Shown: positions 17,392 to 26,815, counted from the first letter of the stretch. The stretch: 64,000 nt of DNA from JARBUG01 sp035628915 (GCA_035628915.1 DASPIW010000048.1:1-64000), one strand, 5' to 3'. Notes: a model not told the origin generated them from the letters alone. A program made the numbers and translations.

Positions 17392-17429
17392 AAAAGCCCT
17401 TCCGCCGGTGCTCGGGCGGAAGGGCTTTT
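17392..17429. terminator. bidirectional terminator
   Basis: Perfect 15-bp arms AAAAGCCCTTCCGCC / GGCGGAAGGGCTTTT around an 8-base loop, with A and T runs on either side. It ends the type VII cassette from the left and the chaperone-effector operon from the right. Confidence 0.93.
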
Positions 17430-17430
17430 C

Positions 17431-17628
17431 TTACCGTAGCAATTCGTAGAAGCCCCAGAAGATGATGAACAGGCCAATTGCGGTGAGGAACCCCTGCTCG
17501 AACGGTGACGCGGGCGGGGCCTTCCAAAGGATGGCCCTGTGTGTCATGTTGCGGAAATGCTTCCGGAAGATGATGATCAGCATCCCGCCCGCAATCCCAA
17601 TCAGTTCGAGAATCACTTCTCTGCTCAT
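17431..17628 (-). CDS. small two-helix membrane protein
   Basis: 65 residues from the ATG at 17626-17628 (GAGGTGG upstream on the minus strand). Two hydrophobic helices flank a basic loop (IGIAGGMLIIIF, then FLTAIGLFIIFWGFYELL). It begins 11 bases after the stop of the candidate effector, so it is the last gene of that operon. Function unknown. By position it could be an immunity protein or a membrane accessory of secretion; neither is shown by the sequence. Confidence 0.65.
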   Translation of the reverse strand: MSREVILELIGIAGGMLIIIFRKHFRNMTHRAILWKAPPASPFEQGFLTAIGLFIIFWGFYELLR

Positions 17629-17639
17629 GGAGAACCACC

Positions 17640-18716
17640 TCACTTAGCATCGACATCCCAGAAAACACTGAGACCAAGCCCGGCGCCCACACCCAATTCG
17701 CCTTCACCGGTGGTCAGGTGCGCTGAGGCGCCGGCACAAGCGGCGCATCCGCGCAGCCCGATGGTGACGCTCCAATCGAACACATTCAGTTGTAAGCCCG
17801 CCTCGGCTTGGACCCCGTAGGCCATGGCTTCGAGTTCGATTCCGTCAAGGCCGATGCTGCCTTCCACTTCAACCCCGAGAACCTTGGCGCCGGCCTCGGC
17901 GCCAAAGTTGACATCGTCAGTGCCGTATAGTTTCTGTGAGACCTCAGCCTGAAGCACGTTTCCCTCGATGTCGGCTTCCAGCCCGCCGTCGAAGCCCATC
18001 CTATCGGTCCTGAACGCCTTGAGGTTGGCGGAGAAGTGGCCAGCATTGGCCTCAACCTCCGTGCCATGGCCGAGGTTTTTCTCGTAGTGCAAGGCATCAA
18101 ACTCGGCGTCGGAATCCATCAGCGAAGCGTGGGCCTGCCAGTACCCGGCAGTCCAGCCTTCCTTCTCTTCTGACCCCCACCGCTTGCGTTTGACGCCGAC
18201 CACCGCCGCCAGCCCGGCAATGTAGTCCGCTTGGGTGACGCCTTCGTTCAGGCCCCTGCCCGTGGTCCCCCGCAGGAACTGATCGACGGCCAGCAGCGGG
18301 ATGTGGGACAGCGCCTCGTAGCCGGCCACCCCCAGGGTCCCGAGCCCGACCAGGGCACGGCCCGGGAAATCGGGCACGAGCCAGCCCGGCACCACCGATT
18401 CTACCATCTGCCAGATGCGCTCCACACGGCTGCGGATGATCGCCATCTCCACGGCTGTCCGGTCTGCGTCGCTGAACGCATCCCCCTTGGCCGCCAGGAA
18501 AGCGGCCATCTCCTCCAGGTGCTCCGACAGGTCGCGTGCGCTCCGGGTGGCGAGGTACGTATAGTCCTCCACCTGCGTCCGCTCCCGGACTTCCCACGTG
18601 AGCGTACTTACTGCGCAGGAGATGTCCCAGCCCACGTTCCGCAGGTCATCGCTCCGGCGCCGAAGCAGCGCAGCCAGGCTGCTGAGATCCTCCGGATCAA
18701 CCAGAATCCGTGTCAT
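17640..18716 (-). CDS. WXG100-domain fusion protein, candidate type VII effector
   Basis: 358 residues. The first ~95 residues look like a WXG100 hairpin: TRILVDPEDL at the start, STLTWEVRER at the turn, then a second helix ending AFSDADR. This matches the free WXG100 protein at 12764. A helical middle follows (IPLLAVDQFLRGTTG). The last ~150 residues are Gly/Ala-rich with alternating polar and hydrophobic positions, suggesting a long beta-rich repeat region (NVLQAEVSQKLYG, VLGVEVEGSIGLDGIE, LGVGAGLGLSVF). Fusions of this shape are typical of secreted type VII effectors. No enzymatic toxin motif was recognised. The EspG-like gene lies 35 bases upstream. Confidence 0.7.
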   Translation of the reverse strand: MTRILVDPEDLSSLAALLRRRSDDLRNVGWDISCAVSTLTWEVRERTQVEDYTYLATRSARDLSEHLEEMAAFLAAKGDAFSDADRTAVEMAIIRSRVERIWQMVESVVPGWLVPDFPGRALVGLGTLGVAGYEALSHIPLLAVDQFLRGTTGRGLNEGVTQADYIAGLAAVVGVKRKRWGSEEKEGWTAGYWQAHASLMDSDAEFDALHYEKNLGHGTEVEANAGHFSANLKAFRTDRMGFDGGLEADIEGNVLQAEVSQKLYGTDDVNFGAEAGAKVLGVEVEGSIGLDGIELEAMAYGVQAEAGLQLNVFDWSVTIGLRGCAACAGASAHLTTGEGELGVGAGLGLSVFWDVDAK

Positions 18717-18751
18717 TTTTGTTCAACCCCGTCCTGGATTTTGCTCGGCTG

Positions 18752-19576
18752 TTACCACGAAGCCTGCGGCTCCGGGAGGTGCGACTCGATCAACCGGACT
18801 GTCTCCTGACGGATCGCGTCCCGGGAACTCGACAGGACGGAAACCACGTGGCTACCGTCACGCACGACGGCGCCGAGCCGCCAGATGCCACTCCGCCCTG
18901 CGAGGACGCCGAAACCATCGGATTTCCAGCTCCGGCCTTCCTGAAAGAGGCAGGCCAGAGAGGCGTTTAGCGTGGGGTTCGCCAGCGTGGCTCCCACCGC
19001 CGCGGCCAGGGGAGAAGAGAGGCCGGACTGCGCAAGGAAGGTGCCTGCTGCTTCGGCGCCGGCTGCTGCCGCCGTCAGCCACGCCTCGGACAAGGCGGAT
19101 TTGAGCACTTCTTCGCCGGGAAGGTCCGGGTCAGGCGCGTCAGCGAAAGCCATGAGTTCCTGTACTCGTTCCGCAAGGCGCCCGATTTCCGCCGGCACCA
19201 TCTCGACCGTGAGGCCCTGATTGTTGGTGCGGCACGTTTGCACGGCGCCCTGGCGGGTGACGTGAAATATGTACTGCTCCGGCGAATGCGAGGGGCGGTT
19301 CACCGTCAGCAGGAAAGTCACTTCGGGGAACGCACAGATGCTCATGATGGCGCCGAGCCTGGGTTCGACCAGCAGCCTGTTGTCGGGGCGGATCCGAATC
19401 ATGCCGCGGCCCAGCAAGTCCGCCCGTACGGTGGCCAACCGCTGGCGAATTTCGTCCGCCAGCATGCCGGGGAACGGATCAGGCAGGCCGATTAAAGTAG
19501 TGGCACCGAGGACGCCGCCCAACAGGGCGTACTCCTCACGCGTCACGGTGACAGGCGGACCGGAGAGAACCGGCAT
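18752..19576 (-). CDS. EspG-like type VII secretion chaperone candidate
   Basis: 274 residues. The order of features recalls EspG, the ESX-specific chaperone of actinobacteria: an N-terminal VTVTREEYALLGG helix, a LLGRGMIRIRPDNRLLVEPRLGAIM stretch (shown here in two parts: LLGRGMIRI and LLVEPRLGAIM), then strands with FLLTVNRPS and QYIFHVTRQGAVQTC. The second half repeats a beta-rich pattern (GFGVLAGRSGIWRLGAVV). It is the first gene of an operon with the WXG100-fusion protein, facing the secretion motor. Homology to EspG is by pattern only and needs a profile search; it could be an unrelated conserved protein. Confidence 0.45.
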   Translation of the reverse strand: MPVLSGPPVTVTREEYALLGGVLGATTLIGLPDPFPGMLADEIRQRLATVRADLLGRGMIRIRPDNRLLVEPRLGAIMSICAFPEVTFLLTVNRPSHSPEQYIFHVTRQGAVQTCRTNNQGLTVEMVPAEIGRLAERVQELMAFADAPDPDLPGEEVLKSALSEAWLTAAAAGAEAAGTFLAQSGLSSPLAAAVGATLANPTLNASLACLFQEGRSWKSDGFGVLAGRSGIWRLGAVVRDGSHVVSVLSSSRDAIRQETVRLIESHLPEPQASW

Positions 19577-19799
19577 CGAATCTTCCCCCTTGAATGACTC
19601 ACCGCTTGACCGTCAAACAACTATTGTATGATTCTCCTTAATTCACCCAATTCCTTCCTTCTCTGTCTGAGATCATCCTGATTCCTAGGCGCAGAGGAAA
19701 ATTGTTGTCCAAATTCCGGAAACGACACAGTTCGCTAAAACCTGCAGAGCGCTAACTCCGTCTAACCCATGTAGCCGGAACTCCGGGAGGGTATTGCAT
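19577..19799. other. divergent intergenic region
   Basis: Gap between the minus-strand chaperone-effector operon and the plus-strand envelope operon. TTGACCGTCAA at 19606-19616 is a perfect 5+5 palindrome. TTGACC with TATGAT at 19627-19632 would be a plus-strand promoter with a 15-base spacer, shorter than optimal. Promoters for both operons must lie here or in the genes, but none is clear-cut. Confidence 0.4.
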
Positions 19800-22082
19800 T
19801 TGAAACGTTGGTTGCTCGGTATATTGCTTCCATGCCTTTTGCTCGTGCTGGCACTGCCCGCCTATGCGGCGCCGACCGTGGAAATGAGAGCCGAAGCCTC
19901 CGGCGGCGGACGGGTCCGGTTCGGTGGCTGGGCCACGATCCTGGTCGACCTGACTAACCAGGGCGCCGAACTCTCGGCCGAACTGGTGGCGACCAACCTG
20001 GACGGCCCGGTCTGGGAGCGCTCGCCTGAATATGTCGTGCCTCTCACGCTACCCGCGGGCGCCAAGAAGCGGGTGCCCCTTGACCTGCCCGTCTTCAACG
20101 GGGGGCGCATCAAGGTCGTCCTTCGCTCCGGCGGCACGGTGCTCCAGGAGCAGACCGTCACCCTGATGAACCTTTCGCCCGACGCGCTCTACATCGGCCT
20201 GCTTTCCGACGATGAACTGGGCGTGCCGGCCCTGGCGCGCCTCGGCGGCGGGCGCGAAGGCGCCGCACAGGTCGCCCGGCTCACATCCGGCTCGTTCCCC
20301 TCCAGCGCAGCCTTGCTGGAGTCCTTCAACGTAATTGCACTGGCCCGCTATGATACGGGGACGATGAGCCGCGAGCAATTGCGGGCGCTCGAAGCCTGGG
20401 TGGCACGGGGCGGCACGCTCCTGCTGGCTGGCGGGCCTGAATGGAAGCGGACTTTCGGGGCGCTGCCGCCGGCCCTGACGCCGGTGGACGTGACCGGCTC
20501 GCGGGAGGCTGACCTCAGCAGCCTGGCAGGACTTTCCGGCACGCCCCTGGCGGCGAAGGGGCCAGTCAGCGACGGCAAGCAGCTCCGGGGACAGGTCCTC
20601 GCGGCCGACGGGGCGACGCCCCTGGTTGTGACGGACCGGGTGGGCACCGGGCGGGTGGTCTATCTGGCGGCTGACCCGTCGCTGGAGCCCCTGGTCGGGT
20701 GGACGGGCCTGACGGGCCTGCTGGACCGCCTGCTGGGCGCCCAGGTCAACGCGCCATTCTACGACCAGGGCAACCTCGACAACATGATGATGGGCGCCCT
20801 GCAGCAGTTCCCCGGCCTCGGTCTGCCGTCGGCGTGGGTGCTCGGCTCCATTCTCGGCGGATACATGCTGCTGGTCGGTCCCATCAGCTATTGGATCCTG
20901 AAGCGGCTGGACCGGCGGGAGTGGCTCTGGCTCACCGTGCCCGGGCTTTCGCTGGCCTTCGTAGGCGCCGTTTACGGGGCGGGGCTGGGCAAGCAGACCA
21001 ACTTGATCAGCCACCGCATCACCGTCACCGAGATGGCGCCCGGGGCCGAGGCTGCCACCATGACCTCGTACACGGGCGTTTACGCCCCGAGCCGCAGCCG
21101 GTTGGATGTGGACCTGGGCGCATCCCGGATGGTCAGGCCCCTGGCGGTCTTTTACGGCAGGGAGGGCGACCGCTCCGTCCGCATCGTTTACGGCGACCGG
21201 ACGACCGTGGAGCTGCTCGATCTGAACAACTACTCGATGAAGGCGTTTGCCGTGGCGGAGGATGTCGCCGTCCGCGGCGGGCTTCAGATATCCGGTGTCA
21301 GTGTGGATCAATTCGGGCAGCTGACCGGGCGCATCGTCAACAGACTGGACCGGCCCGTCCGGGATGTGCAGGTGGCCGCAGGCGGCGACTGGGAGAGCCT
21401 TGGCACGCTTGAACCTGGCCAGACGTCGGACGAGTTCACGGTGGACCTGGCGGCGACGAACTTCGGGCCCAAGGGCGTGCCGATGATGATGGCGCCGGGC
21501 CCGCAGGAGTACAGCCCCGAGAACGAGCGCCGCAGCATGGTGCTGAACGCCCTGTTCGGCTGGGAGCGCCAGCAGGCGACGACGGGCGTGATCGCCGTGA
21601 CGGCCTGGACGGATGAACCGGTGGTCACCCCGGCCGTGCCGGCCATCGGGCGGACGACGGGCGGGACCAACCTGATCTACGCCAAGGCGCCCATTCCGGC
21701 GGACCCGGCCCAGGGGCAGGTGCCCCCCGGCGTCGTCGTCGGCGTCCACAGCAGCGGCCCCGGCTACGGCCGGTCGCCGTATGGTTACAGCCTCGGCCAG
21801 GGCGCCCACACCTTCAGCATGATTCTGCCGCCGATCGATCCCGCCAAGGTTGCGGAAGTGAAACTCCACACGCAGATTATGGGGAGCTCCCGCGGCTGGT
21901 CGGTCGCCGTAAAGAATCAGAAAACCGGCGAGTGGGCCGAGCTTGAAAACCAGGCCGTCCAGACGCTGAAAGACTGGCAGACCTACGTAGGCGCCGGCGG
22001 CTTGATCGAACTGCTGATCGATGTGACGGAACATGAACAAATGATGCCGCCAACCGTGTCTGTAATGGGGGTGGCCGGTTAA
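19800..22082 (+). CDS. large secreted/membrane protein with amidotransferase-like fold (module 1)
   Basis: About 760 residues. Signal peptide (RWLLGILLPCLLLVLALPAYA), an Ig-like first domain, a GATase/GldG-like Rossmann segment (LEAWVARGGTLLLAGGPEW near 200), then two membrane helices around residues 350-400 (WVLGSILGGYMLLVGPISYWIL) and a long extracytoplasmic C-terminus. The same layout is seen in the protein at 23859-26189. It is followed with a one-base overlap (TAATG) by an ABC ATPase and then a permease, a GldG-GldA-GldF-like set. I chose the TTG at 19800 over 19794 for spacing from GGGAGG. Confidence 0.65.
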   Translation: MKRWLLGILLPCLLLVLALPAYAAPTVEMRAEASGGGRVRFGGWATILVDLTNQGAELSAELVATNLDGPVWERSPEYVVPLTLPAGAKKRVPLDLPVFNGGRIKVVLRSGGTVLQEQTVTLMNLSPDALYIGLLSDDELGVPALARLGGGREGAAQVARLTSGSFPSSAALLESFNVIALARYDTGTMSREQLRALEAWVARGGTLLLAGGPEWKRTFGALPPALTPVDVTGSREADLSSLAGLSGTPLAAKGPVSDGKQLRGQVLAADGATPLVVTDRVGTGRVVYLAADPSLEPLVGWTGLTGLLDRLLGAQVNAPFYDQGNLDNMMMGALQQFPGLGLPSAWVLGSILGGYMLLVGPISYWILKRLDRREWLWLTVPGLSLAFVGAVYGAGLGKQTNLISHRITVTEMAPGAEAATMTSYTGVYAPSRSRLDVDLGASRMVRPLAVFYGREGDRSVRIVYGDRTTVELLDLNNYSMKAFAVAEDVAVRGGLQISGVSVDQFGQLTGRIVNRLDRPVRDVQVAAGGDWESLGTLEPGQTSDEFTVDLAATNFGPKGVPMMMAPGPQEYSPENERRSMVLNALFGWERQQATTGVIAVTAWTDEPVVTPAVPAIGRTTGGTNLIYAKAPIPADPAQGQVPPGVVVGVHSSGPGYGRSPYGYSLGQGAHTFSMILPPIDPAKVAEVKLHTQIMGSSRGWSVAVKNQKTGEWAELENQAVQTLKDWQTYVGAGGLIELLIDVTEHEQMMPPTVSVMGVAG

Positions 22083-23005
22083 TGCTGAGAGTGGAAGGAC
22101 TGCAGAAAAACTTTGGCACGTTTGCGGCCGTCTCCGACATGAACCTGACGCTGACGCCGGGCTCCATCTACGGTTTCGTCGGCCCGAACGGCGCCGGCAA
22201 GACCACGACCATGAAGATGATCGCCACGCTCCTGAAGCCCACTGCCGGCGCCGTCTTTATCGGCGAGGCGGAAGTGACCCGGAGCCCCGCGGTCGCCCGG
22301 AAGCACCTGGGCTATATGCCGGACTTCTTCGGCGTGTACGATGACCTGAAGGTCCTGGAGTATATGGAGTTCTATGCCGAGTGCTACAAGGTGCCGCGGG
22401 CCGGGCGGGACCGGCTGATCGGCGATTTGCTCGAGCTGGTCAACCTCTCGGGCAAGCGGGACGCTTACGTTGACAGCCTGTCCCGGGGCATGAAGCAGCG
22501 GCTCTGCCTGGCGCGCTGCCTCGTGCACGATCCCGATTTGTTGATCCTCGACGAACCGGCGTCCGGCCTGGATCCCCGGGCGCGGGTGGAGATGCGGGAG
22601 CTCCTGCACGAACTGCACCGGATGGGCAAGACGATCCTGATCTCGTCGCACATCCTGACGGAACTATCGGAGATGTGCACGCACATCGGCATTGTGAGCC
22701 AGGGGCGGCTGGTGGTCTCCGGGCCGGTGGCGCAGGTGCTGCGCCGGGCCGGCGCCCGGGTGATGGAGATACGCGTGGCCGGCGACCCTGAGCAGGCGGC
22801 TGAGCGGGCAAGGGCCGTGGCCGGCGTGACGGATGCCCAGGTGGACAAAGGCGTGGTCCGGGTCGGCCTCGACGGCGATGACCAGGCCGTGGCGGCGCTG
22901 CTGGCGGCCCTGGTGCAGGCCGGGATTCCAGTGATCCACTTTGCGGAAGCTCAGTCGAAGCTGGAAGATGTCTTCATGGCGATTACGGGGGGTGACGGAG
23001 AATGA
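22082..23005 (+). CDS. ABC transporter ATPase (module 1)
   Basis: 307 residues. Walker A GPNGAGKTT (residues ~34-42), Q-loop region replaced by YMPDFFGVYDDL, signature DSLSRGMKQRL, Walker B LLILDEPASGLDP, and switch His in ISSHILTEL. The C-terminal ~80 residues form the extra domain seen in CcmA/GldA-type exporters. It pairs with the overlapping permease gene. The substrate is unknown. Confidence 0.92.
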   Translation: MLRVEGLQKNFGTFAAVSDMNLTLTPGSIYGFVGPNGAGKTTTMKMIATLLKPTAGAVFIGEAEVTRSPAVARKHLGYMPDFFGVYDDLKVLEYMEFYAECYKVPRAGRDRLIGDLLELVNLSGKRDAYVDSLSRGMKQRLCLARCLVHDPDLLILDEPASGLDPRARVEMRELLHELHRMGKTILISSHILTELSEMCTHIGIVSQGRLVVSGPVAQVLRRAGARVMEIRVAGDPEQAAERARAVAGVTDAQVDKGVVRVGLDGDDQAVAALLAALVQAGIPVIHFAEAQSKLEDVFMAITGGDGE

Positions 23006-23847
23006 AGCTGCCTGTGGTCAATCCCGTGCTGGCGCGGGAGTCGCGGGTGCGCATGCGGGGCTGGAAGGCGCCGGCGCTGATTACCCTCTATGTCGGCGTG
23101 CTCGGCTTTATCGCCTGGTTCATTCTGGCCGTTACCCGGGCCACGGGGCAGCGCTTTGCCCCGGAACTGGGCGGCACCATCTTCGCGATGCTGGGCGTGG
23201 CCCAGTTCGGCCTGCTGGTCTTCGCGGCGCCCGGGCTGACCGCCGCTGCCATCGCGGGGGAGCGGGAGAAGCAGACGCTGGACCTGCTGCTGATCACGCG
23301 GCTGACGCCCCTGCAGGTGGTGACGGGGAAGCTCTGGGCGGCGGTGGCTTTCACCCTGCTGCTGATGTTCTCATCCCTGCCGGTCTACAGCCTGCTCTTC
23401 CTCATGGGCGGCATCGCCCTGACCAACCTGACCAGGACGATTGTCGTGTATGTAGTGACGGTCTTCCTGCTGGGCGCCGTCGGCATCTGGTTCAGCGCCA
23501 TCTTCAAGCGGACGCAGGCGGCGGTGATCGCTGCCTACGGCCTCGCCCTGGGCTGGATGCTGGGCCTGTTGATCACCAGCATCCTGATCTTCCAGGTATT
23601 CACCCGGTCGCAGGACACCGTCCCGCCCGCCTGGACCACGGTTTTCGGGTACGCCAACCCGCTTCTCGGGCTGGCGGCGGCCATGGGCGGACCTTTCGGC
23701 GAAATCACCCAGCTTTATTCGCGGGTGCTGCTGACGCCGGGCGCCCGGGAAGCGATCTGGTGGAAGTACGTGATCTTTGCCGTCGCCGCCACGGGGCTGC
23801 TGATCTGGCTGACGGCCCGGCGGATCCGGCCCTATCAGGAGAAATAG
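23002..23847 (+). CDS. ABC-2 type permease (module 1)
   Basis: 281 residues with six or more hydrophobic segments. Typical ABC-2 start (NPVLARESRVRMRGWKAP) and the motif EREKQTLDLLLITRLTPLQV, which marks the permease-ATPase interface in GldF/NosY-like proteins. It overlaps the ATPase gene by four bases (ATGA). The next module begins 11 bases downstream, so the whole cluster is probably cotranscribed. Confidence 0.88.
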   Translation: MKLPVVNPVLARESRVRMRGWKAPALITLYVGVLGFIAWFILAVTRATGQRFAPELGGTIFAMLGVAQFGLLVFAAPGLTAAAIAGEREKQTLDLLLITRLTPLQVVTGKLWAAVAFTLLLMFSSLPVYSLLFLMGGIALTNLTRTIVVYVVTVFLLGAVGIWFSAIFKRTQAAVIAAYGLALGWMLGLLITSILIFQVFTRSQDTVPPAWTTVFGYANPLLGLAAAMGGPFGEITQLYSRVLLTPGAREAIWWKYVIFAVAATGLLIWLTARRIRPYQEK

Positions 23848-23858
23848 AGACTCAAAGG

Positions 23859-26189
23859 ATGTGGGGGTCCCTGTTACGCTGGTTTTCGGTTCTGGTTCTG
23901 GCCATGTTGATGGGGGTGCCGGCGGCGGCCGCATTTGCCGCACCTGCGGTTACGGCGCAGGCGGTGGCGGGCTTCGAGGGGCGGGCGAAGGCGGGCAAGT
24001 GGGTGCCCGTCGAGATTACGATTACGAATGCGGGCGTCGAACTGCAGGGCGCCGTGCAGTTTGAAGTCGAGGCCAACCTGGGCGGAGCCCCGGGTTTCCA
24101 CAAGGGACTTTACGAGACGCCGGTCGTGGTGCCGCCCGGCGCCACGAAGCGGCTGACCGTGGAACTGCCCACCGATTTGATGGCCGCGCCGGCGCTGCGG
24201 CTCGTCGGTGCCGGCGGCGAGACCGTGGCCGAGATTCCGTACCAGTTGGAAGAGACGAGCGACGTGCTGGTGGGCGTGCTTGGCGTCGAGCCCGGTGAAC
24301 TGCCGGCCCTGGGCGGCGCCCGGGTCGCGGAGCGGGCCGTGCGGCTGATCCGGCTGGATCCGGAGCGGCTGCCGGCCGACCCGATTTTGCTGGAAAGCCT
24401 GGACGCCGTGCTGCTCGACCGCTTCAATTGGAGTGAACTGCCCGCGCAGAAGCAGCGGGCGCTGCAGGACTGGGTGGAGCAGGGCGGCACGCTGATCGCC
24501 GCCGCCGGCCCTGAGGCGAAGCGGCTGGAGGGGTTGGCGCCCTGGATCAGCCTGCCGCTTGGCGACGTGCAGACGGTATCGGTGGCGGGCGTCGGGACGG
24601 GGCCCATAGCGGTGGTGGAACCGAACGGCGGCTGGACCGTAGAGTCACAGGTCGGCAGCACCGTGCTGGCCGCCCGGCAGGAGAAGGGGCGGGGGAGCGT
24701 CCATACGCTGGCGTTCGATCCCGCACTCGAGCCGTTTGCTTCGTGGCGTGGGCTGCCCGCGCTGGTCACGTCCATGGCCGACCTGCCTCCGCAGCAATGG
24801 CCAGGCGGCGGGATGCCCCAGGCGATGGGTATCAACATGGCCCTGGCTGACAGTCTGAACCAGTTCCCCATGCGGGAGATTCCTTCATCCAGGCGGCTGC
24901 TGGTAGTTCTGGGCGTTTACGCGCTGGTGATCGGACCGGTTCACTTCTTGCTGCTCCGGGGGCTGCGGCGGCTGGGCTGGGCGATGTTGACCTTACCGGT
25001 GCTGGTTGCTGCCGGGGGCGCCGGGGTCTGGGCGTATACGAAGAGCGCCCACGCCTCCGACCTGCTCGTCAACACCGTATCTGTGTTGGAAGCCCAGCCC
25101 GGTGCCGGGGCGCTGCGGGTCAGGATGCTGAGCGGCTTCTTCACGCCGCCCGGGGCCTCCCACCGGGTCGCCGCCGGGCATGCACTGCTGACGCCGGTGC
25201 CCCCCACGTATATGGTCCGCCCCGACGGCAGTGGCTCGATGCCGCAGTTGGCGTCGACTTTCTCGGAAGGGCGCCAGGCGCAGCTCGGCGCCAAAGCGGA
25301 GTGGGGTATGCAGGCCGTAAGCGCCGAGGCGGTGGTACCCATTCGGGGCACCGTGGCCGGCGCCTTGACGGTCGATGCGCAGGAAATGACCGGGCGCCTG
25401 ACCAGCCATCTGCCGTTCCGGCTGGAAGATACCATTGTGGTCAGCGGCACGGGCTTTCTGAAGCTAGGCGACCTGGAGCCGGGCGCCACCGTTGGCGTTG
25501 CATTATTGACACCGGCCTTTGCCCAGGAGTTCGAAGGCGAGATTCCCCTGGCCGAAGTCCTGATGCGGGCCTCGCAGTTCGATGGCGGCCCCGGCCCCGG
25601 CGACTACAAAATCATGCGGCGCCAGCAGGTTGGCTGGGCGGCGGTCAGCGCCATCAGCTGGGTGCGCTCCGCCAGCCAGCCCCCGGCGGTGCTGATGGGC
25701 TGGACGGATTATCAGGCGCTGCCCGTCACGGTGGACGGGCGGAAGGTGGCCGCGGCGCGCGGACTGGCGCTCTACGTGCAGCCGCTTCCCGTCAGCTTAG
25801 CGGCGGGCGAGTTTGCCTTGCCGGCCAGCATGGTGCCCGGTCGGATTGTGGATTACCACGGGATGGCCATTCAGGCCGTGCCCGGCTGGAACATGGCGCA
25901 GGGCGAAGAGGCGATCATCGAATTTACGGTGCCTGTGGCGGCAGTGGGCCGTGCCACCGAAGTGGAAGTGAAGATTCCGCCCCTGGGCGGTCCGCCGGGC
26001 GGTCAGGATCCGCTGGAGTACTACCTCTACCGCTGGGCCGATGGCTCGTGGCAGAAGGCTGCGGCCGGCGGGCCGGCGTTCATCGGGCCGGGGGGCGTGG
26101 TGCGGGTGAAAGCGGTGCAGGTCATGAGCGACCGGATACCCCTGGGGCGCCCGGGTCTGGCCGTTCGGGGCCGGGGGGTGACGCCGTGA
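23859..26189 (+). CDS. large secreted/membrane protein with amidotransferase-like fold (module 2)
   Basis: 776 residues from the ATG at 23859; the longer reading from 22941 overlaps the permease gene and is a shadow. Signal peptide (FSVLVLAMLMGVPAAAAFA), an Ig-like domain, a Rossmann-type segment with LQDWVEQGGTLIAAAGPEAK, two helices near residues 345-400, and a beta-rich extracytoplasmic C-terminus. It is a diverged paralogue of the protein at 19800-22082 in layout and in the shared motif W(V/E)..GGTL. It is followed, by a GTGA overlap, by another ABC ATPase. Confidence 0.65.
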   Translation: MWGSLLRWFSVLVLAMLMGVPAAAAFAAPAVTAQAVAGFEGRAKAGKWVPVEITITNAGVELQGAVQFEVEANLGGAPGFHKGLYETPVVVPPGATKRLTVELPTDLMAAPALRLVGAGGETVAEIPYQLEETSDVLVGVLGVEPGELPALGGARVAERAVRLIRLDPERLPADPILLESLDAVLLDRFNWSELPAQKQRALQDWVEQGGTLIAAAGPEAKRLEGLAPWISLPLGDVQTVSVAGVGTGPIAVVEPNGGWTVESQVGSTVLAARQEKGRGSVHTLAFDPALEPFASWRGLPALVTSMADLPPQQWPGGGMPQAMGINMALADSLNQFPMREIPSSRRLLVVLGVYALVIGPVHFLLLRGLRRLGWAMLTLPVLVAAGGAGVWAYTKSAHASDLLVNTVSVLEAQPGAGALRVRMLSGFFTPPGASHRVAAGHALLTPVPPTYMVRPDGSGSMPQLASTFSEGRQAQLGAKAEWGMQAVSAEAVVPIRGTVAGALTVDAQEMTGRLTSHLPFRLEDTIVVSGTGFLKLGDLEPGATVGVALLTPAFAQEFEGEIPLAEVLMRASQFDGGPGPGDYKIMRRQQVGWAAVSAISWVRSASQPPAVLMGWTDYQALPVTVDGRKVAAARGLALYVQPLPVSLAAGEFALPASMVPGRIVDYHGMAIQAVPGWNMAQGEEAIIEFTVPVAAVGRATEVEVKIPPLGGPPGGQDPLEYYLYRWADGSWQKAAAGGPAFIGPGGVVRVKAVQVMSDRIPLGRPGLAVRGRGVTP

Positions 26190-26815
26190 TCGCCGCCGAC
26201 GGCATTTGGGTCAGCGCCGGTGGGCGCTGGGTGCTGCAGAACCTCTCTTTGCAGGTAGGCCGGGGCGAGGTGGCTGCGGTCACCGGGCCGAACGGCTCCG
26301 GGAAGAGCGTGCTCGCCCGGGCGTTGGTTGGGCTGACGCCAGTCAGCGCGGGGCGTATTACGGTGGGCGGGACGGACGTGCGGCGGCGGAAAGCCCGCCG
26401 GCGGGTCGGCTATCTCCCCCAGCAGGGTGGATTGTACGATTACCTGACGATTGAAGAGAATCTCCGCTTGTTCGCCGGTGCGGCCGGTGTGCCGTGGCGG
26501 CAGCGGCCAAAGGTCTGCGGCGATTTGCTGGAGTTGGTGGGCCTGGCGCGGCTGAGCGGTGCGGCGGCGTCGGGCCTGACACCCGGGCAGCGGCAGCGGC
26601 TGGCGCTGGCCCGCACGCTGGTTGGCGACCCGGCGGTGCTCATTTTGGATGAGCCGTTGGCCGGGCTGGACGCCGAGGGGCGGTCAGACGTGCGGCACTT
26701 GCTGGGTGAAATGGCTGCGATGGGCAAGGCGGTCCTGGTGATCGCCGGCGACCTCGAGGGTTGGGCGCCGAACCGGCGCTGGGTGCTGAAAGGAGGCGAG
26801 GCTGCGTGTTCCTAA
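26186..26815 (+). CDS. ABC transporter ATPase (module 2)
   Basis: 209 residues, a minimal ATPase. Walker A GPNGSGKS, Q-loop YLPQQGGLY, signature ASGLTPGQRQRLALA, Walker B VLILDEPLAGLD. The usual switch histidine is not obvious: the expected position reads VLVIAGDLEGW. This is a departure from the canonical H-loop and could reduce hydrolysis. The GTG at 26186 overlaps the previous stop; the long upstream reading of this frame is a shadow. The next gene starts within its 3' end. Confidence 0.88.
   Translation: MIAADGIWVSAGGRWVLQNLSLQVGRGEVAAVTGPNGSGKSVLARALVGLTPVSAGRITVGGTDVRRRKARRRVGYLPQQGGLYDYLTIEENLRLFAGAAGVPWRQRPKVCGDLLELVGLARLSGAAASGLTPGQRQRLALARTLVGDPAVLILDEPLAGLDAEGRSDVRHLLGEMAAMGKAVLVIAGDLEGWAPNRRWVLKGGEAACS

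Noticed and set aside
20049..22040. 663-codon open frame on the minus strand
   Set aside because: Antisense to the module 1 secreted protein; Arg/Gly/His-rich composition with no domain.
22941..23858. N-terminal extension of the module 2 membrane protein
   Set aside because: It overlaps the permease gene and has Arg/Ala-rich shadow composition; a signal peptide begins at the ATG at 23859.
25301..26185. N-terminal extension of the module 2 ATPase
   Set aside because: It lies in another frame of the preceding real gene; the ABC fold starts at the GTG at 26186.
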